Shown: piece by piece, positions 1-8,063 of the stretch | How the letters are laid out: the number at the start of each line of letters is the position of its first letter | Numbering within the stretch: the first letter of the stretch is position 1 | Assembly (NCBI RefSeq): GCF_002798405.1 | Contig: NZ_PGGV01000016.1 | Span: 335,228-399,227 of the forward strand | DNA: 64,000 nucleotides | Direction: 5' to 3' | DNA from: Glycomyces xiaoerkulensis | Lineage (GTDB): Bacteria > Actinomycetota > Actinomycetes > Mycobacteriales > Micromonosporaceae | Notes under the pieces: model-generated | The model's input: the letters and a program-made list of their open reading frames with translations, nothing else | Told to the model about the DNA's origin: nothing | Databases searched by the model: none | Translations under genes and position numbers: made by a program

Positions 1-2
1 GG

Positions 3-578
3 ATCACCGATCCCGAACGGATGAAGGCCCTGGCCCACCCGGCGAGACTCGAGGTCTTCAACTTCCTGAGCAGGCGCCGGCTCCAGGGTTTCGAGGGTGC
101 GACGGCCACCGAGATAGCCGAGGCGGCGGGCATGACTCCGAGCGCGATGAGCTATCACCTGCGGACGCTCGCCAAGACCGGGTACCTGGAGGAGGCGCCG
201 AACCGGGGCGACGCGCGCGAGCGGGTCTGGCGACTGAAGTTCCAGTCCCTGGACATCGGGGCCGAGGCCGACGCCCCCGAGAGCGACAAGGTCGTCAGCC
301 GGGAGATGGCCCAGGCGTTCAACGACCAGCACGCCCGGAGCTTCCAGCGCTGGCTGGAGGTCAGGGACCAGGTCGAACCGGAGCTGCGCGACCTGTCGAA
401 CCTGTCCCAGGGGCAGTTGCGGCTCACGATCGAGGAGGCCGAGGAGTTCCGGTCGCGGCTGATGGAGCTGAACGAGGAGTTCGCCCGCAAGAGCCTGGCG
501 CACGCCGCACGTTCGGGAACCGAGGAAGACGGCACCGTCATCCTCACTTACCTCACCCGCATCTTCCCGCACACCTAG
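3..578 (+). CDS. ArsR-type helix-turn-helix repressor, 5' end outside window
   Basis: Winged-helix transcriptional regulator of the ArsR class, probably acting on the MFS exporter gene 70 bp downstream. The family's opening segment (MKALAHPARLEVFNFL) is followed by a helix-turn-helix around ATEIAEAAGMTPSAMSYHL, and then by the wing, which ends near VWRLKF. The C-terminal half is charged and probably helical, with no obvious cysteine metal site. The first ATG is at 21, but the frame is open back to the window edge and reads ITDPER before it, as homologues usually do, so the true start is probably upstream. Inferred: it regulates itself and the exporter. The ligand is unknown. Confidence 0.8.
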   Translation: MTDPERMKALAHPARLEVFNFLSRRRLQGFEGATATEIAEAAGMTPSAMSYHLRTLAKTGYLEEAPNRGDARERVWRLKFQSLDIGAEADAPESDKVVSREMAQAFNDQHARSFQRWLEVRDQVEPELRDLSNLSQGQLRLTIEEAEEFRSRLMELNEEFARKSLAHAARSGTEEDGTVILTYLTRIFPHT

Positions 579-600
579 GCGCGAAGCTTCCCGAAAAAAT

Positions 601-647
601 CTGAAAAACATCTTTTATACTTAGATCTGAAATAGTATTTTCGAAAT
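601..647 (+). promoter_or_regulatory. AT-rich promoter region of the MFS exporter gene
   Basis: This short stretch is much richer in A+T than its surroundings. A good -10 hexamer, TATACT, lies at 616-621, about 26 bases before the exporter ATG. No convincing -35 box or Shine-Dalgarno sequence is visible. The sequence GAAATAGTATTTTC at 630-643 has weak dyad symmetry and could be the operator of the ArsR-type repressor upstream, which is an inference. Confidence 0.45.
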
Positions 648-1931
648 ATGTCTTTCACATCATTCCCCGAGGGCACCCGCTGGTCCGACCTCTACACCAC
701 CGCCGCCTGCTCACTGCTCGGCGGCACCGCCATGTTCACCGCCGACTTCGCGCTGATCCTCCAGCTCCAGTCCGCCGGCCTCGGCGGGGCCGCCGTCGCC
801 ACCCTGATCTTCTGCGCCACCCTCCCGATCGTCCTGCTCGCGCCCGTCGCCGGACACATGGCCGACCGCTTCGACAGCCGCGCGCTCATGGCCGGAAGCG
901 GACTCCTGCAATCCGCCGCCATCACCTGCATGGTCCTCACCGACCACCTCCCGGCGCTACTGGCCCTGGTCGTGGTCAACGCCGCCGGCACCGTGCTGCT
1001 GAGCCCCACCGTCAGCGCGCTCGTCCCGGTCATCGCCACCGCGAAGGACCTGCCGCGCGCCGTGGCGACGGTCCAGACCGGCAACCTGGTGGGCATGACC
1101 GCGGGCCCGGCGACCGCCGGATTCATCGTCGCCGCCCACGGCACCGGCGCCGCGCTCCTGGTCGCGGCAAGCTGCGCCCTGCTGCGGGCCCTGCTGTCCT
1201 GCGACGTCCGCACCCGCCGCGGCGGCGTCCGCCGCGACACCGCCCCCGCCGGGAACACCGAGCGGCCCGCCTGGCACCTGCGCGGCGACCGGCTGCTGAC
1301 CGCCATGGTGATCGGGCTGGCCGCCGTCATCGCCTGCCTGGGCGCGGCCAACGTCCTCGAAGTCTTCCTGGTCCGCGAGGTCTTCGGCGCCTCCGAGAGC
1401 ACCTACGGCCTGATCAACGCCACCTGGACCGCCGGCATGGCCGCCGGAGCCTGGATCACCGCCGCGGCCATCGCCCGCGTCGCGCGCGACGGCCGCCTCG
1501 CCCTGCTCCTGATGGGGGCGCTGACCGGCATGGGCGTGATCACCCTGCTGTTCAGCTCGCCCCTGCCGACCGTGCTCATGCTGGTGCCGCTCTATCTGAT
1601 CGGCGGCCTCATCAACGCCTCGATGAACTCGATCACCCAGGTCTCGATCGCCCGCCGCGTGCCCGAACGCTTCCGCGGGCGCGCCGGCGCCAAGGTCAAC
1701 GGCATCATCAACGCCGCCATGCTCTGCGGCTTCGTCCTCGGCGGCGCCCTCGCGGAGGTGCTCTCCACCCGGCAGACCTACCTGCTGATCGGCCTGGGCA
1801 CCATCGCCACCGTGGCCTGCTGCCTGCCGATGGTCCGCCGGGCCGACCGCCGCGAGACCGACGACTCAAGCGGGGTAGGCGCGGATCTCGGCGGCCTTGA
1901 CCGCCGCCCAGACGCGCTGGCCCGGACCTAG
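648..1931 (+). CDS. MFS transporter, drug-efflux-like
   Basis: Integral membrane transporter of the major facilitator superfamily, 427 residues, with roughly ten to twelve hydrophobic stretches across its length. A motif-A-like loop (GHMADRFDSRALM) lies after the second helix, as expected. The central basic, proline-rich segment near residues 185-205 matches the usual cytoplasmic loop between the two six-helix halves. It follows an ArsR-type repressor, which suggests inducible efflux of a toxic compound; the substrate cannot be named. The last 66 bases overlap the 3' end of modC, which is read from the other strand, so the acidic hydrophilic C-tail is encoded antisense to modC. Confidence 0.85.
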   Translation: MSFTSFPEGTRWSDLYTTAACSLLGGTAMFTADFALILQLQSAGLGGAAVATLIFCATLPIVLLAPVAGHMADRFDSRALMAGSGLLQSAAITCMVLTDHLPALLALVVVNAAGTVLLSPTVSALVPVIATAKDLPRAVATVQTGNLVGMTAGPATAGFIVAAHGTGAALLVAASCALLRALLSCDVRTRRGGVRRDTAPAGNTERPAWHLRGDRLLTAMVIGLAAVIACLGAANVLEVFLVREVFGASESTYGLINATWTAGMAAGAWITAAAIARVARDGRLALLLMGALTGMGVITLLFSSPLPTVLMLVPLYLIGGLINASMNSITQVSIARRVPERFRGRAGAKVNGIINAAMLCGFVLGGALAEVLSTRQTYLLIGLGTIATVACCLPMVRRADRRETDDSSGVGADLGGLDRRPDALART

Positions 1932-2933
1932 CCCGAGCTGGGCGGCCGCGGCCGGGGTCACGTCGGCGACCGCGTGGAGCCGCCCGTCGAGCTGGACGCG
2001 CAGGTTGTCGCCGTGCCGGTGGACCCCGGTGACCGTCGCCGGCCACGCGTTGCGCGGGCTGCCCTCCGGGCGGCGCGGGTGCAGCGCCACCGCGCTCGGC
2101 CGGAAGGCGGCGAACGCCTCGCCGTCGAGCGGATCGGCGACCGCCAGCTCCCCGCCCGAGTCCAGCCGCAGCCGGTGGCCCTCGGCCCGGCCCCGGTACA
2201 GGTTGAGCCCGACCAGGCGGGCGACGTAGTCGGTGCGGGGCCTGGCGGTGATCGACTCGGCGTCGCCTTCCTGGACGGCCCGCCCCTCCTCCACGACGAT
2301 GAGCCGGTCGGCGAGCATCAGGGCGTCCACCGGATCGTGCGTCACCAACACGGCCGCCCCGGGGTGGTCGGAGAGGTGCCGGTGCAGCTCGGCACGCGTG
2401 TCGAGCCGGGTGCGCGCGTCCAGTGCGGCCAGCGGCTCGTCGAGCAGCAGCAGGCCCGGGTCGAGCGCGAGTGCCCGCGCCAGCGCCACCCGCTGGGCCT
2501 GCCCGCCCGAGAGCTGCCGCGTGCGCCGCTTCGCCAGCTCGCCCAGGCCCACGCGATCCAGTTGCGCCGCGGCCCTGGCGCGGGCGGCGCTTCGGCCCAG
2601 GCCCCGGCGGCGCGGCCCGAACGCGACGTTGTCGAGCGCGTTCAGGTGCGGGAACAGCAGGTAGTCCTGGAAGACGACGCCGATGCCGCGGTGCTCGGGC
2701 GCGGTCCACCGCCGGCTGCCGGGCCGGTCGAGGTCGCGTCCGTCGAGGGCGATGTGCCCCTCCGAGAGCGCTTCGAGTCCGGCCAGGGCGCGCAGCGCGG
2801 TGGTCTTGCCGGCCCCGTTGGGGCCCAGTAGGGCCACGGTCTCGCCGGCGGCGGCGCGCAGTTCGAGGTCGAGCCGGAAGGCGCCGCGGTCGACCACCAG
2901 ATGGGAGTCGAGGCCCTCGCTCGCGGCGCTCAC
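1866..2933 (-). CDS. modC: Molybdate ABC transporter ATP-binding protein ModC
   Basis: ATPase that powers molybdate import with ModB. The Walker A motif GPNGAGKTT, the signature LSGGQAQR, the Walker B motif LLLLDEPLAALD and the H-loop VTHD follow in the correct order in the first 220 residues. The last 70 residues or so resemble a TOBE (molybdate-binding) domain, as in other ModC proteins. The start is taken as GTG at 2933, which overlaps the modB stop as GTGA, giving 355 residues. The long open frame upstream of this point is antisense or out of frame to modB and is not used. The 3' end overlaps the convergent MFS gene by 66 bases. Confidence 0.92.
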   Translation of the reverse strand: MSAASEGLDSHLVVDRGAFRLDLELRAAAGETVALLGPNGAGKTTALRALAGLEALSEGHIALDGRDLDRPGSRRWTAPEHRGIGVVFQDYLLFPHLNALDNVAFGPRRRGLGRSAARARAAAQLDRVGLGELAKRRTRQLSGGQAQRVALARALALDPGLLLLDEPLAALDARTRLDTRAELHRHLSDHPGAAVLVTHDPVDALMLADRLIVVEEGRAVQEGDAESITARPRTDYVARLVGLNLYRGRAEGHRLRLDSGGELAVADPLDGEAFAAFRPSAVALHPRRPEGSPRNAWPATVTGVHRHGDNLRVQLDGRLHAVADVTPAAAAQLGLGPGQRVWAAVKAAEIRAYPA

Positions 2934-3754
2934 GGGGCGGCCGTCCAGCGGTCGCGCAGGCTCGCCAGCACGATGACCGAGACGGCCAGCAGGATCAGGC
3001 TGAGCACGATCGCGGCCTCGAGGTCGGTCTCGAGAGCCAGGTACACCGCCAGCGGCATCGTCCGGGTGCGGCCGGGGAAGTTCCCGGCGAAGGTGATGGT
3101 CGCGCCGAACTCCCCGAGGGCGCGGGCCCAGCACAGGACCGTCCCGGCGGCGATGCCGGGCGCGATCAGCGGCAGCGTGACGCGGGTGAAGACCGTCCAG
3201 CGGCCCGCGCCGAGCGTCGCCGCGGCCTCCTCGAACCGGACGTCGGCGCCGCGCAGCGCGCCTTCGACCGACACGACCAGGAACGGCATCGCCACGAACG
3301 TCATCGCCATGACCACTCCGGCGGTGGAGAACGGCAGGGTGATGCCGAACGCCTCGTCCAGCCGGGAGCCCACGGGGCCGCTGCGGCCGAAGACCAGCAG
3401 CAGCGCGACACCGCCGACCACCGGCGGCAGCACCAGCGGCACTGTCACCAGCGCCCGCACCAGGCTCCGCCCGCGGAAGTCGACGCGGGCGAGCAGCCAG
3501 GCGAGCGGGATGCCGAGCACCAGGCTGAGCACCGTGGCCGCCGTAGCGGTCCGCAGCGACAGCCACAGCGCGGCGAGCACACCGGGTTCGGTCAGTCGTT
3601 CCGGCATGGTCGACCACGGGGCGCGCAGCAGCAGCCCGAGCAGCGGCAGGACCAGGAACGCCAGGCCGAGTAGGGCGGGGACGAGCAGCGCGACCGGTAT
3701 TCGCCGCCGGTGCGGCCCCCGCCGGCGGTCGGTCGGTGCTGCCGGGGCGGTCAT
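2930..3754 (-). CDS. modB: Molybdate ABC transporter permease ModB
   Basis: Membrane component of the molybdate importer, 274 residues. It has a hydrophobic first helix after a basic N-terminus and about six membrane spans. The EAA loop that docks onto the ATPase is visible as EEAAATLGAGRWTVFTRVTLP-like sequence around residue 180, followed by the GTVLCWARALGEFGATI segment typical of ModB/CysT permeases. The ATG at 3754 overlaps the modA stop as ATGA, so modA, modB and modC should be translationally coupled. The reading frame is open upstream of this ATG, but that part is out of frame to modA and is not a gene. Confidence 0.92.
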   Translation of the reverse strand: MTAPAAPTDRRRGPHRRRIPVALLVPALLGLAFLVLPLLGLLLRAPWSTMPERLTEPGVLAALWLSLRTATAATVLSLVLGIPLAWLLARVDFRGRSLVRALVTVPLVLPPVVGGVALLLVFGRSGPVGSRLDEAFGITLPFSTAGVVMAMTFVAMPFLVVSVEGALRGADVRFEEAAATLGAGRWTVFTRVTLPLIAPGIAAGTVLCWARALGEFGATITFAGNFPGRTRTMPLAVYLALETDLEAAIVLSLILLAVSVIVLASLRDRWTAAP

Positions 3755-4494
3755 GGCGTCCGGAATCCTTCGGCGGTGAGCGTCTCGAGCGCGGCCTCCG
3801 ACCCGAGGTGGGCGACGAACGCCTCGGCCGCGTCCGGGTTCGCGGCCTCGGTGAGGACGGCGACCCGGTAGTCGTTGACGGCCGCGTCGGCTTCGGCGAA
3901 CGCCACGGCGTCTACGCCGTCCCGGTCGGCCTGGACGTCGGAGCGGTAGACCAGGGCCGCGTCGACCTCGCCGAGCGTGAGCTTGGCGAGGGTGGCCTTG
4001 ACGTCGGTCTCGTAGGTGGCGGGGGTCAGTTCGACTCCGGCGGCCTCGAGCGCGGTCTGCGACGCCGCTCCGCAGGGGACCGCATGGGCGCACACGGCGA
4101 CCCGGAGTCCGGGACCGGCGAGGTCGCCGAGGCCGGCGATGCCGTCCGGGTTGCCTTCGGGGACGGCGATGACGAGCCGGTTGCGCGCGAACGTTTCGGC
4201 CTCGGAGGCGTGACCGTCGCCGACGACGGTGTCCATGGTGGCGGCGTCGGCGGAGGCGAACACGTCGGCGGGGGCGCCCTCGCCGATCTGGGCGGCCAGC
4301 GTGGAGCTGCCGGCGAAGCTGAAGACCACGCTCGCGTCCGGGTTCGCGCGCTCGAAGTCCTCGCCGATCTCGGTGAACGCCTCGGTGAGGGAGGCGGCCG
4401 CGAACACGTGGATCGCGCCGTCCTCGTCGCCGCCGCAGGCGGTCAGGGTCAGCGCGGCGGTGAGGGCGGCCACGGCCGCGGCGGCGCGTTTCAC
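3751..4494 (-). CDS. modA: Molybdate-binding lipoprotein ModA
   Basis: Extracytoplasmic substrate-binding protein of the molybdate importer, 247 residues. The N-terminus is a lipoprotein signal peptide ending in LTAC, so cysteine 20 should be lipidated and the protein tethered to the membrane. ModA motifs follow: VFAAASLTEAF, FSFAGSSTLAAQI, GAPADVFASAD and, near the C-terminus, DAALVYRSD. These include the Ser and Asp/Tyr regions that hold the oxyanion in the family. The ATG overlaps the stop of the upstream TOBE regulator gene as ATGA. It is the second gene of the four-gene operon. Confidence 0.93.
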   Translation of the reverse strand: MKRAAAAVAALTAALTLTACGGDEDGAIHVFAAASLTEAFTEIGEDFERANPDASVVFSFAGSSTLAAQIGEGAPADVFASADAATMDTVVGDGHASEAETFARNRLVIAVPEGNPDGIAGLGDLAGPGLRVAVCAHAVPCGAASQTALEAAGVELTPATYETDVKATLAKLTLGEVDAALVYRSDVQADRDGVDAVAFAEADAAVNDYRVAVLTEAANPDAAEAFVAHLGSEAALETLTAEGFRTP

Positions 4495-4919
4495 GGTTGC
4501 TCCTTCTCGCCTGCGCCGCCGGGCCGTTCGACGACCACCGTGGTCGACTTGACCGCGGCCACGGCGACCGATCCGACCCGGAGGTCGAGTTCGTCGACGG
4601 CCTCGCGGCTCATGAGCGACACGACTCTGAACGGTCCCGCCTGCAGGTCGACCTGGGCCATGACCCGGTCTTTGACCACAGCGGTGACGATGCCGCGGAG
4701 TCGGTTGCGCGCCGAGGTCGAATCGGCGCCCGCGACGGGGCCGGCGGCGCGGGAGCGGGCGAAGGCGGCCAGGTCCACCCCGTCGATCAGGCGGCGCCCC
4801 TGGTGGTCGCGGTCGGCGGCGAGGCGGCCGCCGTCGATCCAGCGGCGCACGGTGTCGCCGCTGACGCCGAGCAGCTCGGCGGCCTCACCGATGCGGAAAT
4901 GCGTCACAGGACGCATCAT
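4491..4919 (-). CDS. MerR-like HTH plus TOBE domain molybdate regulator
   Basis: First gene of the molybdate operon, 142 residues from the ATG at 4919. The N-terminal part (HFRIGEAAELLGVSGDTVRRW) is an excisionase/MerR-like helix-turn-helix. The C-terminal 70 residues (RNRLRGIVTAVVKDRVMAQ to VAAVKSTTVVVER) form a TOBE/Mop domain, which binds molybdate in this family. It is therefore probably a ModE-like sensor for the downstream modABC, although its architecture is not that of E. coli ModE. No Shine-Dalgarno sequence precedes either tandem ATG (4919, 4916). A -10-like TATGAT at 4920-4915 would place the transcript start near the in-frame GTG at 4907, so a leaderless GTG start is possible. ATG at 4949 would put the start inside the operator-like repeat. 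Confidence 0.85.
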   Translation of the reverse strand: MMRPVTHFRIGEAAELLGVSGDTVRRWIDGGRLAADRDHQGRRLIDGVDLAAFARSRAAGPVAGADSTSARNRLRGIVTAVVKDRVMAQVDLQAGPFRVVSLMSREAVDELDLRVGSVAVAAVKSTTVVVERPGGAGEKEQP

Positions 4920-4925
4920 ATACCG

Positions 4926-4964
4926 GCAGATGCGAGCGATACCTGCCATCAGGCTCGCATCTGC
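4926..4964 (-). promoter_or_regulatory. 12-bp inverted repeat at molybdate operon promoter
   Basis: The arms GCAGATGCGAGC (4926-4937) and GCTCGCATCTGC (4953-4964) are perfect inverted copies separated by 15 bases. Short flanking CCGG matches continue the symmetry after a 2-base offset. The repeat lies just upstream of the regulator gene and covers the expected -35 region of a promoter whose -10 would be TATGAT at 4920-4915. An operator for the TOBE regulator is the best guess. Because the peptidase gene ends at 4977, it could also serve as that gene's terminator, although no T-run follows. Confidence 0.5.
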
Positions 4965-4976
4965 GCCGGTCCAGGT

Positions 4977-5318
4977 TCAGCCCCAGCCGAGCTCGTGCAG
5001 CCGGTGCTCCTCGATGCCGAAGTGGTGGGCGATCTCGTGGACCACGGTGATCGCGACCTCGTCGACCACCTCGTCGCTGCTGGAGCACATCCGCAGCGTC
5101 GGCCCCCGGTAGATGGTGATGGTGTCGGGCAGGACCCCGCCGTACTCCCAGCCCCGGTCGGTCAGCGCCGTGCCCTGGTAGAGCCCGAGCAGGTCCTTGT
5201 CGGGCCCTTCGGGCTCGGCCTCGACCAGGACCACCACGTTGTCCAACATGTCCATCAGCTCGTGCGGCACCGCGTCGAGCGCGTCGGCCACGGCCGCTTC
5301 GAATTCCTTCGCGTTCAT
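4977..5318 (-). CDS. Small zincin-like metallopeptidase family protein
   Basis: Compact protein of 113 residues with the zinc-binding signature HEIAHHFGIEEHRL near its C-terminus. The HExxH histidines and glutamate plus a downstream acidic residue match the actinobacterial 'metallopeptidase family' (zincin-like, formerly DUF1025). The N-terminal half carries a conserved NVVVLVEAEP stretch and LLGLYQGTALT. The ATG at 5318 was chosen because the frame upstream runs antisense into serS, which starts divergently 66 bases away. The substrate is unknown. Nothing links it functionally to the molybdate operon downstream. Confidence 0.8.
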   Translation of the reverse strand: MNAKEFEAAVADALDAVPHELMDMLDNVVVLVEAEPEGPDKDLLGLYQGTALTDRGWEYGGVLPDTITIYRGPTLRMCSSSDEVVDEVAITVVHEIAHHFGIEEHRLHELGWG

Positions 5319-5384
5319 TTCCACCGGCACACGGCCACGATAAGGCTTTGTCGGGTCGCGAGACCAGGCCGGTAATCTGGGGAC

Positions 5385-6641
5385 GTGATCGATCTGCGAG
5401 CATTGCGAGAGAATCCGGACGCCTACCGCGACAGCCAGCGCAAGCGCGGCGACTCCCCCGAGACCGTCGACGCGCTCCTGTCGGCCGACTCCGACCACCG
5501 CAGTGCCCTGCAGTCCTTCGAGGCCCTCCGCGCCGAGCAGAAGGGCCTGGGCAAGCAGATCGCGAAGGCCCAGGGCGAGGAGAAGCAGGCGCTGCTGGAG
5601 CGCACCAAGACCCTCGCCGAGGAGGTCAAGGCCGCAGAGGCGCGCGTGACGGCGACCGCCGCCGCCTTCGACGCCGCCGGCAAGGCCCTGCCGAACCTGG
5701 TCGCCGACGGCGCACCGGCGGGCGGCGAGGACGACTTCGTCCTCCTCAAGGAGGTCGGCGATACCGCCGTCCCCGAGGACGTCCGGGACCACCTCGATCT
5801 CGGCACCGCCTTGGGCCTGCTCGACACCGAGCGCGGCGCGAAGGCCTCGGGCGCCCGGTTCTACTACCTCACCGGCGACGGGGCGCTGCTGCAGTTGGCG
5901 ATGCTGAATCTGGCGGTGCAGCAGGCGGTCGAGACCGGCTTCACGCCGGTGATTCCGCCGGTGCTGGTGCGCCCGGAGGCGATGGAGGGCACGGGGTTCC
6001 TCGGCGAGCACTCCGATGAGGTCTACTACCTCGAGCGCGACGAGATGTACCTGGTGGGGACCTCGGAGGTCCCGCTGGCCGCGTACCACTCGGGGGAGAA
6101 CCTCGGGGAGCTGTCGGAGCCGGTGCGGTACGCGGGCTGGTCGTCGTGCTTCCGCCGCGAGGCCGGCTCGTACGGCAAGGACACCCGCGGGATCATCCGC
6201 GTCCACCAGTTCGACAAGGTGGAGATGTTCTCCTACTGCCGTCCCGAGGACGCCGCGGCCGAGCACGAGCGGCTGCTGGAGTACGAGGAGCGGATGCTGC
6301 AGAAGATGGAGCTGCCCTACCGGGTGATCGACGTCGCCGCCGGCGACCTGGGCACGAGCGCGGCCCGCAAGTTCGACTGCGAGGCGTGGGTGCCCAGCCA
6401 GGGCCGCTACCGGGAGCTGACCTCGACCTCGAACTGCACCACGTTCCAGGCCCGGCGGCTGAACATCAAGTACCGCGACGAGCACGGCAAGAACGCCGTG
6501 GCCGCTACCTTGAACGGGACGCTCGCCACGACCCGGTGGCTGGTGTCGATCCTGGAGAACCACCAGCGTCCCGACGGTTCGCTGGGGGTGCCGAAGGCGC
6601 TGCAGCCGTTCCTGGGCAAGGACGTCATCGAACCCAAATAG
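5385..6641 (+). CDS. serS: Seryl-tRNA synthetase
   Basis: Class II aminoacyl-tRNA synthetase that charges tRNA-Ser (and tRNA-Sec where present), 418 residues, full length for the family. Residues 1-105 form the charged antiparallel coiled-coil arm that contacts the long variable arm of tRNA-Ser. The catalytic core follows, with motif 2 seen as [21 protein letters not shown] and motif 3 as [16 protein letters not shown]. The start is GTG at 5385 ([12 protein letters not shown]), as in most actinobacterial homologues. Cytoplasmic and essential. No T-box or other leader was recognised. Confidence 0.97.
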   Translation: MIDLRALRENPDAYRDSQRKRGDSPETVDALLSADSDHRSALQSFEALRAEQKGLGKQIAKAQGEEKQALLERTKTLAEEVKAAEARVTATAAAFDAAGKALPNLVADGAPAGGEDDFVLLKEVGDTAVPEDVRDHLDLGTALGLLDTERGAKASGARFYYLTGDGALLQLAMLNLAVQQAVETGFTPVIPPVLVRPEAMEGTGFLGEHSDEVYYLERDEMYLVGTSEVPLAAYHSGENLGELSEPVRYAGWSSCFRREAGSYGKDTRGIIRVHQFDKVEMFSYCRPEDAAAEHERLLEYEERMLQKMELPYRVIDVAAGDLGTSAARKFDCEAWVPSQGRYRELTSTSNCTTFQARRLNIKYRDEHGKNAVAATLNGTLATTRWLVSILENHQRPDGSLGVPKALQPFLGKDVIEPK

Positions 6642-6645
6642 GGGG

Positions 6646-6668
6646 AGATCCTATATCCTATAGGATCT
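6646..6668. terminator. Perfect hairpin between serS and the DUF488 gene
   Basis: AGATCCTATA (6646-6655) and TATAGGATCT (6659-6668) are perfect 10-bp inverted copies around a 3-base loop, starting five bases after the serS stop. It sits between two convergent genes, so a bidirectional transcript end is likely. It is unusually AT-rich for this genome and has no T-run. Confidence 0.55.
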
Positions 6669-6687
6669 ACGATCCGGTTCGCTCGCG

Positions 6688-7053
6688 TCAGTCGCCGAGC
6701 TCGTCCTCGCACCATGCCTTGAGCACCACGGCGTGGTTGACCTGCGGGTCCTTCGCGGCGTAGAGCAGTGTCACCGGCCCGGAGCGGGCGGCCTCGACGA
6801 TCGGTTCGGCATGTTCGGGCCGCCCGTCCAGCTCGGCGCGGTAGCGGCCGGTGAACTCGTCGAACCGTTCGGTGCTGTGCCCGAACCAGATCCGCAGATT
6901 CGGCGACGGCGACGCGTCGGGCAGCCAGGTGACGCCCGCCAGGTCCTCCTTGCTGACGCCCCGCGGCCACAGCCGGTCGACCAGGAATACCGCGCCGGAA
7001 CGGTCCGGGTCGGCCCGGTAGTCGTAGACGCGCTCAATCGTGATGTCGGCCAT
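6688..7053 (-). CDS. DUF488 family protein
   Basis: Small cytoplasmic protein of 121 residues of the DUF488 (YeaO-like) family. Diagnostic stretches are RVYDYRADPDRSGAVFLVDRLWPRGVSKEDL near the start, WFGHSTERFDEF in the middle and GPVTLLYAAKDPQVNHAVVLK near the end. The biochemical function of the family is not established. It is convergent with serS and divergent from the first HAD phosphatase gene, with about 115 bases between the starts. Nothing suggests membership of an operon. Confidence 0.85.
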   Translation of the reverse strand: MADITIERVYDYRADPDRSGAVFLVDRLWPRGVSKEDLAGVTWLPDASPSPNLRIWFGHSTERFDEFTGRYRAELDGRPEHAEPIVEAARSGPVTLLYAAKDPQVNHAVVLKAWCEDELGD

Positions 7054-7168
7054 AGTGGCACCGTATGCCGCGCGCCGCCTGAATGGGTGAGTTTGGGGCG
7101 AATCGCGTCCCCGTGAGTTCAGCCGCTCGGTCCCCTGCCGTTCACCTCCGGCGGTATACCGTTGTCAA

Positions 7169-8017
7169 ATGCAGCAATACGCCCCATCGACCCCCCGGGA
7201 GGATCCTCCCAAGTTCGTCGCCGTAGACCTCGACGGCACCGTGGTCGACTACAAGCACGTCGAGTTCACCCGGCCCACCCGCCCGGTGATCGAGGCGCTC
7301 GCGGCCGTCCGGGACGCCGGGGTGCCGGTCGCCGTGGTGACCGGGCGCGCGGTCTGGGGCGCCAGGCGCACCGCCGACGACCTGGAACTGGACGACGGCT
7401 TCGCCTCCGCCTCCCACGGCGCCTCCGAATACGACCTCACCGCCCGCGAACTCTCCCACCAGACCGAACTCGACCCCCGCCCGGCCGTCGAAGCGCTCAT
7501 GGCCGCCGACGACTCGGTCGAGTTCGCCGTCGCCTGGGACATGGAAGGCTGGTACCACACCAAGGGCTTCAAGCGAGACTTCGAAGCCCAGTGGGCCGGA
7601 CAGATCAGCCTCGACGACCTGGTCGACCGCCCCACCTCGCGGATCGTGGCGCGCGTGGAAGCCGCCGGCGGCAACAACATCGGCCGCCAATGCCCCAACG
7701 CGCTGCGCCTGGCCGAGACCGCCGCCCTGGACGCGGCCGACTACCACGTCGAGGTCGGCTTCAACGGCTGGATCGACGTCGGACCCCCGGGAGTGACCAA
7801 GGCCACGGGACTGGCGCGCATCGCCGGAAACTACGGCGTATCATCGGCCGACACCGTCGTCTTCGGCGACGCCCACAACGACCTGACCATGTTCGGGTGG
7901 GCCGGGTACGCGGTGGCGATGGGACAAGCGGCCCCCGAAGTGCGCAGCGCCGCCGACGAGGTGGCCCCGCCCGTGTGGGACGACGGCGTCGCGCACGTAC
8001 TGCGCCGGTGGTTCTGA
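7169..8017 (+). CDS. HAD-IIB (Cof-like) hydrolase, first of a tandem pair
   Basis: Haloacid dehalogenase-type phosphatase, 282 residues. The catalytic motif I is VDLDGTVVDY, with the nucleophile and acid/base aspartates both present. Motif II (VVTGR) and the C-terminal motif IV (VFGDAHNDLTMFGWAG) follow. The large cap between residues 90 and 200 is of the C2B type, which suggests a sugar-phosphate or nucleotide-like substrate; the real substrate is unknown. A related gene follows 46 bases downstream and the two share order and motifs, so a tandem duplication with divergence is likely. Confidence 0.85.
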   Translation: MQQYAPSTPREDPPKFVAVDLDGTVVDYKHVEFTRPTRPVIEALAAVRDAGVPVAVVTGRAVWGARRTADDLELDDGFASASHGASEYDLTARELSHQTELDPRPAVEALMAADDSVEFAVAWDMEGWYHTKGFKRDFEAQWAGQISLDDLVDRPTSRIVARVEAAGGNNIGRQCPNALRLAETAALDAADYHVEVGFNGWIDVGPPGVTKATGLARIAGNYGVSSADTVVFGDAHNDLTMFGWAGYAVAMGQAAPEVRSAADEVAPPVWDDGVAHVLRRWF

Positions 8018-8063
8018 CCCGACCGGGGGCGGCGGACCGAAGCTCGACGACCAAGGAGGATGC

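Noticed and set aside
5319..5384. T-box or other riboswitch before serS
   Set aside because: Only 66 bases separate serS from the divergent peptidase gene, and no conserved T-box or specifier structure is present.
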